Source: an uncultured Planctomycetaceae bacterium
GTDB taxonomy: Bacteria > Planctomycetota > Planctomycetia > Planctomycetales > Planctomycetaceae
Direction of reading: 5' to 3'
NCBI GenBank assembly: GCA_903898975.1
Contig: CAIUHT010001423.1
Coordinates: forward strand, 1-6,064
Length of the DNA: 6,064 nt
The notes under the pieces were generated by a model. The model was not told the origin of the DNA and did not search any database. It saw nothing but the letters and a program-made list of their open reading frames with translations. Positions within the stretch are counted from its first letter, which is position 1; every line of letters starts with the position of its first letter. Shown here one piece after another: positions 1 through 5,428 of the stretch. A program made the translations under genes and the position numbers.

Positions 1-117
1 CTGGGCTGGTAGAACGAGCCTTACAGGCTCGCTTCGGGGAGAGTCGCTCTTGCTCGGTAACGCACCCTCTGATTCGACCGCAGGTTTGCCTCCTCGTTGC
101 CAGCGACCACGCAACCC

Positions 118-155
118 CTCTCCCGGCCTTTCGTCACCCTCCCCCCGGGGGAGAG
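118..155. repeat. GC-rich palindromic element, possible terminator
   Basis: CTCTCCC at 118-124 is the inverse of GGGAGAG at 149-155. Inside the loop, CCCCCGGGGG at 142-151 is a perfect 10-bp palindrome. Read on the minus strand, this lies about 75 bases past the stop codon of the gene ending at 232, so it could end that transcript. No T-tract follows, so a classical intrinsic terminator is not shown. C-run/G-run palindromes flanked by CTCTCCC are also typical of dispersed extragenic repeats in GC-rich genomes. Confidence 0.35.
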
Positions 156-160
156 CGACC

Positions 161-186
161 TGGCGGAGTGGCTTGGCGGAGTGGCC
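161..186. repeat. 13-bp tandem duplication
   Basis: Two adjacent 13-bp units, TGGCGGAGTGGCT (161-173) and TGGCGGAGTGGCC (174-186), differ only in the last base. The duplication lies in the gene-free flank and has no evident function. It looks like a replication-slippage product. Confidence 0.6.
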
Positions 187-231
187 GATGGGCGGGCTGT
201 CGGGAAACACAAACCTGGTCGGCAGGAGATC

Positions 232-1368
232 TCAGGGATCGGGCTTGAGTGACTGGGTCGTGAGTGTCACTCGGCGAGGGTTGTCGCTTCTTCGTTCCTG
301 CAACTCCAGGCCCGTCCTCGTGACTTCCACTGTGCCAACTCCCGCAAAGTTCTCCGGCAGTTCCGCCAGGAACATCCAGTAGGTCCGCCGCTGAGTTTCG
401 TCGGCGTCGATGTGCCGGAACGTGGCCTGCCCGAGCAGTTCAGGCTGCCGGAGCAGTTCGGCCTGCGGTTGATGCAATCCCGTGGTGCCAAACTCGAGGC
501 CCCGCGCCAGCCGTCGCTCCCCCTGCCGAAATCGCCAGATATTGAGCCAGTTGTAGTCGCTCACCCGCCAGACATACCCCAGCACCAGCCGCTGTCCGGG
601 ATGCGTGGCAGTCACCCAGCCCCACGTGACTCCCTCAGGAAAGACAAAGGAGCAGACATCGGAGACCGCCTGATCGCCCGGCTCGACCTCCAGGTGGCGG
701 AGATCCACGGTCGCCCGGCCCAGATTGGCCTTGGGCCAATCGAAAAACTGGCGTTCGTCGACCGGGACGTCCTGGCAGAATCCACGGCGGGCGTTGGTAT
801 CGATCAGGGTTTCCGCGTCGAGAAACGGGGGAGCAATCGTGGGGTGCTGGACCATGTTGTAGATGCGTCCGAGGGGGCCGGTGTTGGTCACCTGTTCGGC
901 GACCCGGATCACCTGCTCGGCGGACTCGAGGGTCACTTGACGTTCGACATCAAGCCTGGCCAGTGACAGCGTGGACCGCTGCCTCAGCGCGATTTGTCCC
1001 TGTTCGTCCTGTTCGGGGGCGGTGGTTTCCCAGTCGCCGACGGCGGCCTCGCCATGAAAGGGGATTCCCCGGCGGGCTTCCGCAGGGGAAGCGGGGCCCC
1101 AGCGATCGAGGCAGAGAAAATGTCCCCGGGGAGCGGCGGACAGCTGGCTGCGTGCCGTTTCGGTGTCGGGAACCTCCCAGTTCAGGGGGTTGAGGGGCCG
1201 CTGGCGGAGGTGAAAGTCGATGAGGGTCCCTCCGGCGGGGAGGATGACCAGTTCCACCCGTTCGCCGCGAACCGAGATGGGAGGGGCGGCCAGGGCGGGA
1301 GCCCAAGGGCTGGCAAGCAGCAGCCAGGCGAACGGGAGAAATCGCGATTTCCTCGGAGAATTGAGCAT
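232..1368 (-). CDS. Secreted aldose-1-epimerase-like (galactose mutarotase fold) protein
   Basis: The product is 378 residues and is probably exported. Residues 1-28 form a typical Sec signal peptide: a basic start (SPRKSR), a hydrophobic core (LPFAWLLLAS), then a PALA/A cleavage site near residue 27-28. I chose the ATG at 1368 because the signal peptide begins exactly there; the frame stays open to 1479, but that 37-residue extension is Pro/Arg-rich and would bury the signal. No strong Shine-Dalgarno sequence precedes the ATG. The mature part is rich in beta strands. It has features reminiscent of aldose epimerase-like carbohydrate-binding proteins: GIPFHGEA (101-108), a QHP..APPFLD segment (174-184), WGWVTATHP (249-257) and RGLEFGTTG (289-297). 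This points to a periplasmic sugar-binding or sugar-modifying role. The fold is inferred from these patterns and the substrate is unknown. It is transcribed away from the lipid A operon, so shared function is not implied. Confidence 0.75.
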   Translation of the reverse strand: MLNSPRKSRFLPFAWLLLASPWAPALAAPPISVRGERVELVILPAGGTLIDFHLRQRPLNPLNWEVPDTETARSQLSAAPRGHFLCLDRWGPASPAEARRGIPFHGEAAVGDWETTAPEQDEQGQIALRQRSTLSLARLDVERQVTLESAEQVIRVAEQVTNTGPLGRIYNMVQHPTIAPPFLDAETLIDTNARRGFCQDVPVDERQFFDWPKANLGRATVDLRHLEVEPGDQAVSDVCSFVFPEGVTWGWVTATHPGQRLVLGYVWRVSDYNWLNIWRFRQGERRLARGLEFGTTGLHQPQAELLRQPELLGQATFRHIDADETQRRTYWMFLAELPENFAGVGTVEVTRTGLELQERRSDNPRRVTLTTQSLKPDP

Positions 1369-1413
1369 GGAACGACTTCGTGTGTGCAGGAGAGGAGCGG
1401 GGAATGGCGATGC

Positions 1414-1433
1414 GGGAAGGGGGGGGCGGAGGG
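1414..1433 (+). other. G-rich tract with G-quadruplex potential
   Basis: Four G-runs of three or more, including eight consecutive G at 1419-1426, fit the pattern G3-N(1-7) repeated four times. The tract lies in a longer purine-rich segment (about 1388-1450), 46-65 bases upstream of the ATG of the minus-strand gene. It may lie in that gene's 5' leader or promoter region, where the G-rich strand would be the transcription template. A structural role is inferred only from the pattern. Confidence 0.3.
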
Positions 1434-1498
1434 CCGGCGGAACGGGACAGGAGCGGGAGCGACGAGGGCCCCACGGCAATTTTTACAAAGCCTGAACC

Positions 1499-1516
1499 GA
1501 CGGTTGTACAAACGTC
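1499..1516. promoter_or_regulatory. 18-bp dyad around TTGTACAA, candidate operator in divergent promoter region
   Basis: GACGGTTGTACAAACGTC is symmetric in 8 of 9 base pairs; only the 1503/1512 pair fails. The core TTGTACAA (1504-1511) is a perfect palindrome. The site lies between two divergent genes, 131 bases from the start of the minus-strand gene and 156 from that of the chaperone gene. TTGACG follows directly at 1517-1522. With a 17-base gap, CACATT at 1540-1545 would be a weak -10 element for the plus strand. On the minus strand, TTGTAC (1511-1506) with TGTAAA (1487-1482), 18 bases apart, is another weak pair. A dimeric regulator bound here could affect either promoter. No regulator family is recognised. 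Confidence 0.35.
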
Positions 1517-1658
1517 TTGACGATCCTGCCGGAGTGTGACACATTTCCGCCCCGAATCCGGCCCCGGAGTTGTCCGGGGAATCGGCCCCGCAACCCCGCT
1601 TCCGACCGATCAGGCAAGGATGCCGCCCGCCGACCCGACACCCGTCGTCGGCCCTGCC

Positions 1659-1664
1659 AAGGAG
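1659..1664 (+). promoter_or_regulatory. Shine-Dalgarno sequence of the Skp/OmpH-like gene
   Basis: AAGGAG lies 8 bases before a GTG codon at 1673. It decides the start: the frame is open from 1517, but only this GTG has a good ribosome binding site and is followed directly by a lysine-rich signal peptide. Confidence 0.8.
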
Positions 1665-1672
1665 AGCTCTCC

Positions 1673-2353
1673 GTGAAGAAGTTCGTGCTGACGACCACTG
1701 TGCTGTTGAGTTCGATTGTGGGGGGAGCCCCCGCGAGTTGGGCGCAGGCGCCCGCCGCGGCACCGGCCGAGAAGGCCGACCGGGCCACCCGGATCGCGGT
1801 GGTTGACATCGCGCACCTGTTCGAGAACTACGGCAAGTGGAAAGACTACGCCGAAGAGCGGAAGGTCGAGAAGGAACAGATCGAAGCCGACTTCAAGGCC
1901 CAGCAGGAGAAGCTGGTCGAGGTCGCCACGATGCTGAATGAGCTGAAGGCCGGCAGCCCCGACTACGCCAAGAAGGAAGCCGAGGCGGCCAAGCTCAAGG
2001 CGAACCTGGAGTCGTTCAAGACGATCAAGCAGCGGGAATTCGCCCGTCGCGAGATGCAGATGCAGCAGGCGATTTACGGCGAGATCCAGGAAGCGATTGG
2101 CAAGGTGAGCGAGCACAACGGCTACAGCGTGGTGCTGCAGCACCTGCGGAGCGATGGCGACAACAGCAATCCGCGGCGTCTGCAGGCGCAGATGAACCAG
2201 CCGGTGGTGTGGCATCGCAAGCGGGACGACGTGACCGACGCGGTGCTGGAGTACATGAATCGGCGGTACCAGTCGACTGCGGGGGGAGTGACCCCGGCGT
2301 CGGGGACCCGACCCGCGACGAAGAAGGCCCCCGTGAAGCCGGCGGCGGAATAG
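1673..2353 (+). CDS. Skp/OmpH-family periplasmic chaperone
   Basis: The product is 226 residues and starts at GTG. Skp/OmpH proteins are periplasmic trimers whose coiled-coil arms hold unfolded outer-membrane proteins on their way to the BAM complex. Residues 1 to about 24-26 form a signal peptide (MKKFVLTTTVLLSSIVGG, then ASWA/QA). After an Ala/Pro-rich linker comes the family's first beta strand, RIAVVDIAHLFENY (40-53). Residues about 55-147 are a highly charged, heptad-like helical region. The C-terminal core ends in DDVTDAVLEYMNRRY (185-199), matching the usual D(I/V)TDAVL.YLN ending. The segment at about 157-181 (SDGDNSNPRR to PVVWH) is longer than in enteric Skp. The last 27 residues are a Pro/Ala/Lys tail that may be disordered. 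It is the first gene of the plus-strand operon, 65 bases before lpxC. In enterobacteria skp also lies next to lipid A genes (skp-lpxD-fabZ-lpxA-lpxB), which fits this assignment. Confidence 0.88.
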   Translation: MKKFVLTTTVLLSSIVGGAPASWAQAPAAAPAEKADRATRIAVVDIAHLFENYGKWKDYAEERKVEKEQIEADFKAQQEKLVEVATMLNELKAGSPDYAKKEAEAAKLKANLESFKTIKQREFARREMQMQQAIYGEIQEAIGKVSEHNGYSVVLQHLRSDGDNSNPRRLQAQMNQPVVWHRKRDDVTDAVLEYMNRRYQSTAGGVTPASGTRPATKKAPVKPAAE

Positions 2354-2368
2354 CGGTTCGACCGGAGC

Positions 2369-2392
2369 GGCCCGCGGCCGGCACCGCGGGCC
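2369..2392 (+). terminator. Strong 9-bp GC hairpin between the chaperone gene and lpxC
   Basis: GGCCCGCGG (2369-2377) and CCGCGGGCC (2384-2392) are perfect inverse complements around a 6-base loop, CCGGCA. The hairpin starts 16 bases after the chaperone stop codon. TCATTCATCT follows in place of a real T-run, so termination is probably partial. Only 26 bases separate the hairpin from the lpxC ATG, too few for a separate promoter. It is more likely an attenuator, an mRNA-processing barrier or a 3' stabiliser that lets the chaperone be made in excess over LpxC. Confidence 0.5.
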
Positions 2393-2418
2393 TCATTCAT
2401 CTCGCTGAAAGCTGGCAG

Positions 2419-3300
2419 ATGTCGATCAGGCCTCAACAGACAATCTCTCGGGTGGTGACAGTGCAGGGGGTCGGGTTCCTGACGGGAGCCGACGTGACTG
2501 TGCGGTTCCATCCCGCCCCGGAGCAGGCGGGGATCACCTTTCAGCGGGTCGATCTCCCGGGGACGGGGGCGATTCCGGCCCTGGTGGAGTACGTTCCCCC
2601 CCGGCAACGGCGAACGGCGCTGGCGTGGGGGGGGGCGACGGTGGAGCTGGTCGAGCATGTGCTGGCGGCGCTCGCCGGTCTGCAGATTGACAACTGCCGG
2701 ATTGAACTGGACGCGTGCGAACTGCCCGGCCTCGACGGTTCGAGCCAGGCCTTCGCCGACGCGCTGCTGCGGGCCGGCCTGGTTGAGCTCGATGCCCCTC
2801 GGCGGGTGGTGCACCTGCGGCACCCGGTGAGCGTGTCTGAGCCAGGGCAGGAGGTGCGGGGCGTCCCGAGCGACGAGCCGGGGCTGACGCTGTCGTACTC
2901 GCTGGACTACGGGGAGGGGTCGCCGATTCCGCAGCAGAGTTTCGAGGTGCGGCTGACCCCCGAGGCGTTTCTGAACGAGGTGGTCTACGCGCGGACCTTC
3001 GTGCTGGAGCAGGAAGTGGCGGCGTTGCGGGCCCAGGGATATGGCCGGCGAACGACCACCGCGGACCTGCTGATCTACGGACCAGAGGGAGTGGTGGGCA
3101 ATACGCTGCGCAGTGCGAACGAGTGTGCCCGGCACAAGTTGTTGGATTGCGTGGGCGACTTCGCCCTGTTGGGGTGTGACCTGTCGGGGCGGATCGAGGC
3201 GCACCGCTCGGGGCATTCTTTGAACAGCCGGTTCATTCGGCAGGTTTGCCTGTCGCATCCGGCGGAATCCCGGCCCAGGCCGGAGCAACGGGCGGCCTAG
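2419..3300 (+). CDS. lpxC: UDP-3-O-acyl-N-acetylglucosamine deacetylase LpxC
   Basis: LpxC is a cytosolic zinc amidase that removes acetate from UDP-3-O-acyl-GlcNAc, the committed step of lipid A synthesis. The product is 293 residues, close to the 305 of E. coli, and is not fused to FabZ. The first domain contains VEHVLAALAGL.IDN (78-92) with catalytic Glu79 and zinc ligand His80, then the E.P..DGSS loop (101-109). The second domain has ARTF (191-194), RHKLLDCVGD (238-247) with zinc ligands His239 and Asp243 plus Lys240 and Asp247, and SGHSLN (264-269) with catalytic His266. All catalytic and zinc residues are present. One oddity is GVGFLTG (17-23), where E. coli has GVGLHTG: His19 is replaced by Leu21. 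The ATG at 2419 was chosen because LpxC homology begins at RVVTVQGVG; the frame runs further upstream, but that part overlaps the chaperone gene. No good Shine-Dalgarno precedes this ATG. It is followed by lpxA after 35 bases. Confidence 0.95.
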   Translation: MSIRPQQTISRVVTVQGVGFLTGADVTVRFHPAPEQAGITFQRVDLPGTGAIPALVEYVPPRQRRTALAWGGATVELVEHVLAALAGLQIDNCRIELDACELPGLDGSSQAFADALLRAGLVELDAPRRVVHLRHPVSVSEPGQEVRGVPSDEPGLTLSYSLDYGEGSPIPQQSFEVRLTPEAFLNEVVYARTFVLEQEVAALRAQGYGRRTTTADLLIYGPEGVVGNTLRSANECARHKLLDCVGDFALLGCDLSGRIEAHRSGHSLNSRFIRQVCLSHPAESRPRPEQRAA

Positions 3301-3320
3301 GCGGGGCCGACCACGAGTAG

Positions 3321-3326
3321 AAGGGA
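3321..3326 (+). promoter_or_regulatory. Shine-Dalgarno sequence of lpxA
   Basis: AAGGGA lies 9 bases before the ATG at 3336. An in-frame TTG at 3330 would be only 3 bases away, too close, so the ATG is preferred. Confidence 0.65.
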
Positions 3327-3335
3327 CTCTTGCAG

Positions 3336-4193
3336 ATGGCAATCACCATTTCTCCGCGGGCCGACGTTGATTCTCGGGCCGAGATCGCCGACGGGGTGTA
3401 CATCGGGCCGTTCTGCCTGGTGGGGCCCGAGGTGAGCCTGGGCCCGAATTGCCGGCTGGACAGCCACGTGGCGCTGGTGGGTCGGACGACGATCGGCGCG
3501 AACAACCGGTTCTTCCCGAACTGCGTGATTGGGGCCGAGCCCCAGGACTACAGCTACTCGGGGGCGTCGACCAGCGTGTCGATTGGTGACGACAACATCT
3601 TCCGCGAGGGGGTGACCGTGCACCGCGGTGCCGAAAAAGAAGACGGGGTGACCCGCATCGGCAACCGGAACCTGTTGATGGCGAACAGCCACGTCGCGCA
3701 CAACTGCCACCTGCACGACCAGGTGGTGCTGGTCAACGGGGTGCTGCTGGGGGGGCACGTGCACGTGCACGACCACGCGATCATCTCGGGGAACGCCGTG
3801 GTGCATCACTTCGCCACGCTGGGGACACTGGCCTTTGTGAGCGGTGGGTGCCGGGTTCCGTACGACGTTCCGCCCTTCATGCTGGCGGCGGGTTCGGATG
3901 ACCCGCGGATCGTGTCGGTGAACCTGGTGGGGATGCAGCGGCGGGGGATTGCCCCGGACACGATCGCGGCGATTCGCCAGGCGCACCGGATGGTGTTCCG
4001 CGAGCACAAGACGCTGGCGGAAGTGCGCGACTGCTTTGTGAACGACCTGTCGGGCAGCCTGCCGATTGAGCTGGTGCGGCTGCTGGACTTCCTGGAACGT
4101 CAAAAGGATGGTCGCCAGGGCCGGCAGGGCGAGGCCCGCCGGAACAAGCCGGCCGACACCGAGAACACACAGCGCACCAGGAGAGCCGCGTGA
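3336..4193 (+). CDS. lpxA: Acyl-ACP--UDP-N-acetylglucosamine O-acyltransferase LpxA
   Basis: LpxA is a cytosolic trimer that transfers a 3-hydroxyacyl chain from ACP to the sugar of UDP-GlcNAc, the first reaction of lipid A synthesis. The product is 285 residues (E. coli 262). Residues 1 to about 187 form the left-handed beta helix of hexapeptide repeats, from ISPRADVDSRAEIADGV onward. VTVHRG (93-99) and NSHVAHNC (117-124), with catalytic base His122, are diagnostic. His141 and His157 match E. coli His144 and His160, and Arg202 matches Arg204. Gly170 matches the Gly173 acyl-chain ruler. In a hand alignment three positions differ from E. coli: Lys76 is Ser73, Gln161 is His158 and Glu200 is Val198. 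The helical C-terminal domain spans about 190-256. A basic, low-complexity tail of about 30 residues follows, and its codons contain the ribosome binding site of the next gene. The stop overlaps that gene's GTG. Confidence 0.95.
   Translation: MAITISPRADVDSRAEIADGVYIGPFCLVGPEVSLGPNCRLDSHVALVGRTTIGANNRFFPNCVIGAEPQDYSYSGASTSVSIGDDNIFREGVTVHRGAEKEDGVTRIGNRNLLMANSHVAHNCHLHDQVVLVNGVLLGGHVHVHDHAIISGNAVVHHFATLGTLAFVSGGCRVPYDVPPFMLAAGSDDPRIVSVNLVGMQRRGIAPDTIAAIRQAHRMVFREHKTLAEVRDCFVNDLSGSLPIELVRLLDFLERQKDGRQGRQGEARRNKPADTENTQRTRRAA
4179..4183 (+). promoter_or_regulatory. Shine-Dalgarno sequence of the GnnA-like gene, inside lpxA
   Basis: AGGAG lies 6 bases before the GTG at 4190. The GTGA overlap with the lpxA stop (4191-4193) suggests translational coupling. 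Confidence 0.75.
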
Positions 4194-5266
4194 ACCGACT
4201 GCAGGTAGCCGTGGTGGGAGCGGGGGCGCTGGGACGGCACCACGCGCGGATTCTGTCGACGCTGCCGGGCGTGGAACTGGTGGCGGTGGCCGAGCTGAAC
4301 GAAACGGCGGGCCGGGCGGTCGCCGAGGCGTGCCAGACCCGCTGGGTGCCCGACTACCGGGTGGTGGCCGCCGAGCTGGACGCGGTGGTCCTGGCGACTC
4401 CGACGAGTTCGCACCATCGGATTGCCCGCGACCTGCTGCTGGCGGGGATCGACCTGTTCGTGGAAAAGCCGCTGACCGCCTCGGTGAGCGAAGCCCGGGA
4501 GCTGGTGGAACTGGCCCGGTGTGACGAGCTGGTGCTGCAGGTGGGGCACGTCGAGCGCTTCAATCCGGGCTATGTCGCCGCCCGTCCGGCGATTCGCGAC
4601 CCGAAGTACATTCGGACCGAGCGGGTCAGCCCGTATGCGTTCCGCTCGACCGACATCGGCGTGGTGCACGACATGCTGATTCACGACCTGGACCTGGTCC
4701 TGGACCTGGTGGGAGAGACTCCCTGCGAAGTCTCGGCCCTGGGGATCACGATCCTGGGTGGGCACGAAGACGCGGTGCAGGCCCGGTTGAGATTTCCCGG
4801 CGGCTGCGTCGCCGACCTGGTGGCCAACCGGGTGAGCCCAGTGACCCGCCGCACGTTGCAGGCGTGGTCGCCGACGGGCTGCGCGACGATCGACTTTGGC
4901 ACGCGGGACGCGCAGGTCTTCGCGCGGTCCCCCGCGTTGATGTACGGGGCTGGACCGCTGGAGCGGGCCCGGCAGCCGGGGGTCAACATCGAGGCGCTGA
5001 AGGCCGAGGTGTTTGGGCATTGGATCACGGTGGAGCCGCTGTCTCCGCAGACGCGGGATCAATTGACCGCGGAACTGCTGGACTTCGAGCGGGCGTGCCG
5101 GACGCGGGAGGCACCGCAGGTGGATGGTGCGGCGGGCCTGCGAGCGGTGGAAGTGGCGGAGGCGGTTTTGGAGTCGGTGGCGGTCCATCAGTGGGATGGA
5201 ACGGCGACTGGCCGAATCGGGCCGCAGGCAGAGCCAGGGCAGCGCGAATTGCGTCGCGCGGGTTGA
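4190..5266 (+). CDS. Gfo/Idh/MocA oxidoreductase, probable UDP-N-acetylglucosamine 3-dehydrogenase (GnnA-like)
   Basis: The product is 358 residues and probably a cytosolic NAD(P)-dependent sugar-nucleotide dehydrogenase. A Rossmann domain opens with VAVVGAGALGRHHAR (6-20). The strand end ATPTSSHH (69-76) and the hallmark catalytic EKP (92-94) follow. The C-terminal Gfo/Idh/MocA domain contains GHVERFNP (119-126), VHDMLIHDLDL (159-169) with the likely catalytic His165, and the GCVADLVANRVSPVTRR segment (205-221). The combination of GH.ERFNP, HDLDL, HED..QARL and GCVA.L.A.RVS resembles the subgroup that includes GnnA. GnnA oxidises C3 of UDP-GlcNAc, and GnnB then aminates it to give UDP-GlcNAc3N for amide-linked lipid A. 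In Acidithiobacillus ferrooxidans gnnA and gnnB lie between lpxA and lpxB, and the position here, overlapping lpxA by 4 bases, is similar. No gnnB is visible, so the exact substrate is inferred; another hexose-nucleotide dehydrogenase is possible. About 20 C-terminal residues form a polar tail. Confidence 0.82.
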   Translation: MNRLQVAVVGAGALGRHHARILSTLPGVELVAVAELNETAGRAVAEACQTRWVPDYRVVAAELDAVVLATPTSSHHRIARDLLLAGIDLFVEKPLTASVSEARELVELARCDELVLQVGHVERFNPGYVAARPAIRDPKYIRTERVSPYAFRSTDIGVVHDMLIHDLDLVLDLVGETPCEVSALGITILGGHEDAVQARLRFPGGCVADLVANRVSPVTRRTLQAWSPTGCATIDFGTRDAQVFARSPALMYGAGPLERARQPGVNIEALKAEVFGHWITVEPLSPQTRDQLTAELLDFERACRTREAPQVDGAAGLRAVEVAEAVLESVAVHQWDGTATGRIGPQAEPGQRELRRAG

Positions 5267-5273
5267 AGACTCG

Positions 5274-5293
5274 AATCGGAGTCCGTCCCGATT
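5274..5293 (+). terminator. Weak hairpin just after the GnnA-like gene
   Basis: AATCGG (5274-5279) and CCGATT (5288-5293) are inverse complements around an 8-base loop, starting 8 bases past the stop codon. A competing stem pairs GACTC (5268-5272) with GAGTC (5279-5283). Neither has a following T-run, so this is only a candidate for the 3' end of the operon transcript. Confidence 0.25.
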
Positions 5294-5383
5294 GGCAGAG
5301 TTCCCGCGAGTGATCGCCCGTCGGGCCAATGTCCGACAGTGCGCCACGGAACGGGCTGGTCTTGCGATCGTCCAGTGTCCAAC

Positions 5384-5428
5384 GGGCAGAGTTCCCTTGG
5401 GCAGAGTTCCCTTGGGCAGGGTTCCCGC
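5384..5428. repeat. 15-bp tandem repeat, three units
   Basis: GGGCAGAGTTCCCTT occurs at 5384-5398 and identically at 5399-5413. A third unit, GGGCAGGGTTCCCGC (5414-5428), carries three changes. An isolated related copy, GGCAGAGTTCCC, lies at 5294-5305. Each unit has GGG and CCC at its ends, so it is itself a small imperfect inverted repeat. The period equals five codons and would encode repeated GTLPK on the minus strand, but no real gene is seen there. It is probably an intergenic minisatellite or part of a dispersed repeat family. Confidence 0.7.

Larger units (their letters stand above)
1..231. other. Gene-free left flank with GC-rich hairpins
   Basis: No convincing coding region is visible. 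The open frames here have no ribosome binding site and no recognisable protein character. The stretch lies downstream of the minus-strand gene that ends at 232. It contains a 6-bp perfect inverted repeat (CGAGCC at 15-20, GGCTCG at 26-31, loop TTACA), a CCCCCGGGGG palindrome and a 13-bp tandem duplication, the last two listed separately. It is probably an intergenic spacer that holds the 3' end of the minus-strand transcript. Confidence 0.5.

Noticed and set aside
412..966. 184-residue plus-strand open frame opposite the secreted mutarotase-like gene
   Set aside because: It lies wholly inside the antisense of a gene with a good signal peptide and coherent motifs, and it has no plausible start signal.
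1517..1672. N-terminal extension of the Skp/OmpH-like gene
   Set aside because: The 52 extra residues are Arg/Pro-rich and would sit before a signal peptide. The AAGGAG site fixes the start at 1673.
2122..3342. 406-residue minus-strand open frame opposite lpxC
   Set aside because: It covers lpxC, whose full set of catalytic residues is on the plus strand. The frame is Arg/Pro/His-rich and featureless.
3297..4103. 268-residue minus-strand open frame opposite lpxA
   Set aside because: It is the mirror of the hexapeptide-repeat coding sequence, with His/Val/Arg-rich composition and no motif.
5384..5428. Possible CRISPR-like or pentapeptide-repeat sequence
   Set aside because: The units are contiguous without spacers, so this is not CRISPR. 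There are only three units and no surrounding protein, so a repeat protein is not supported.
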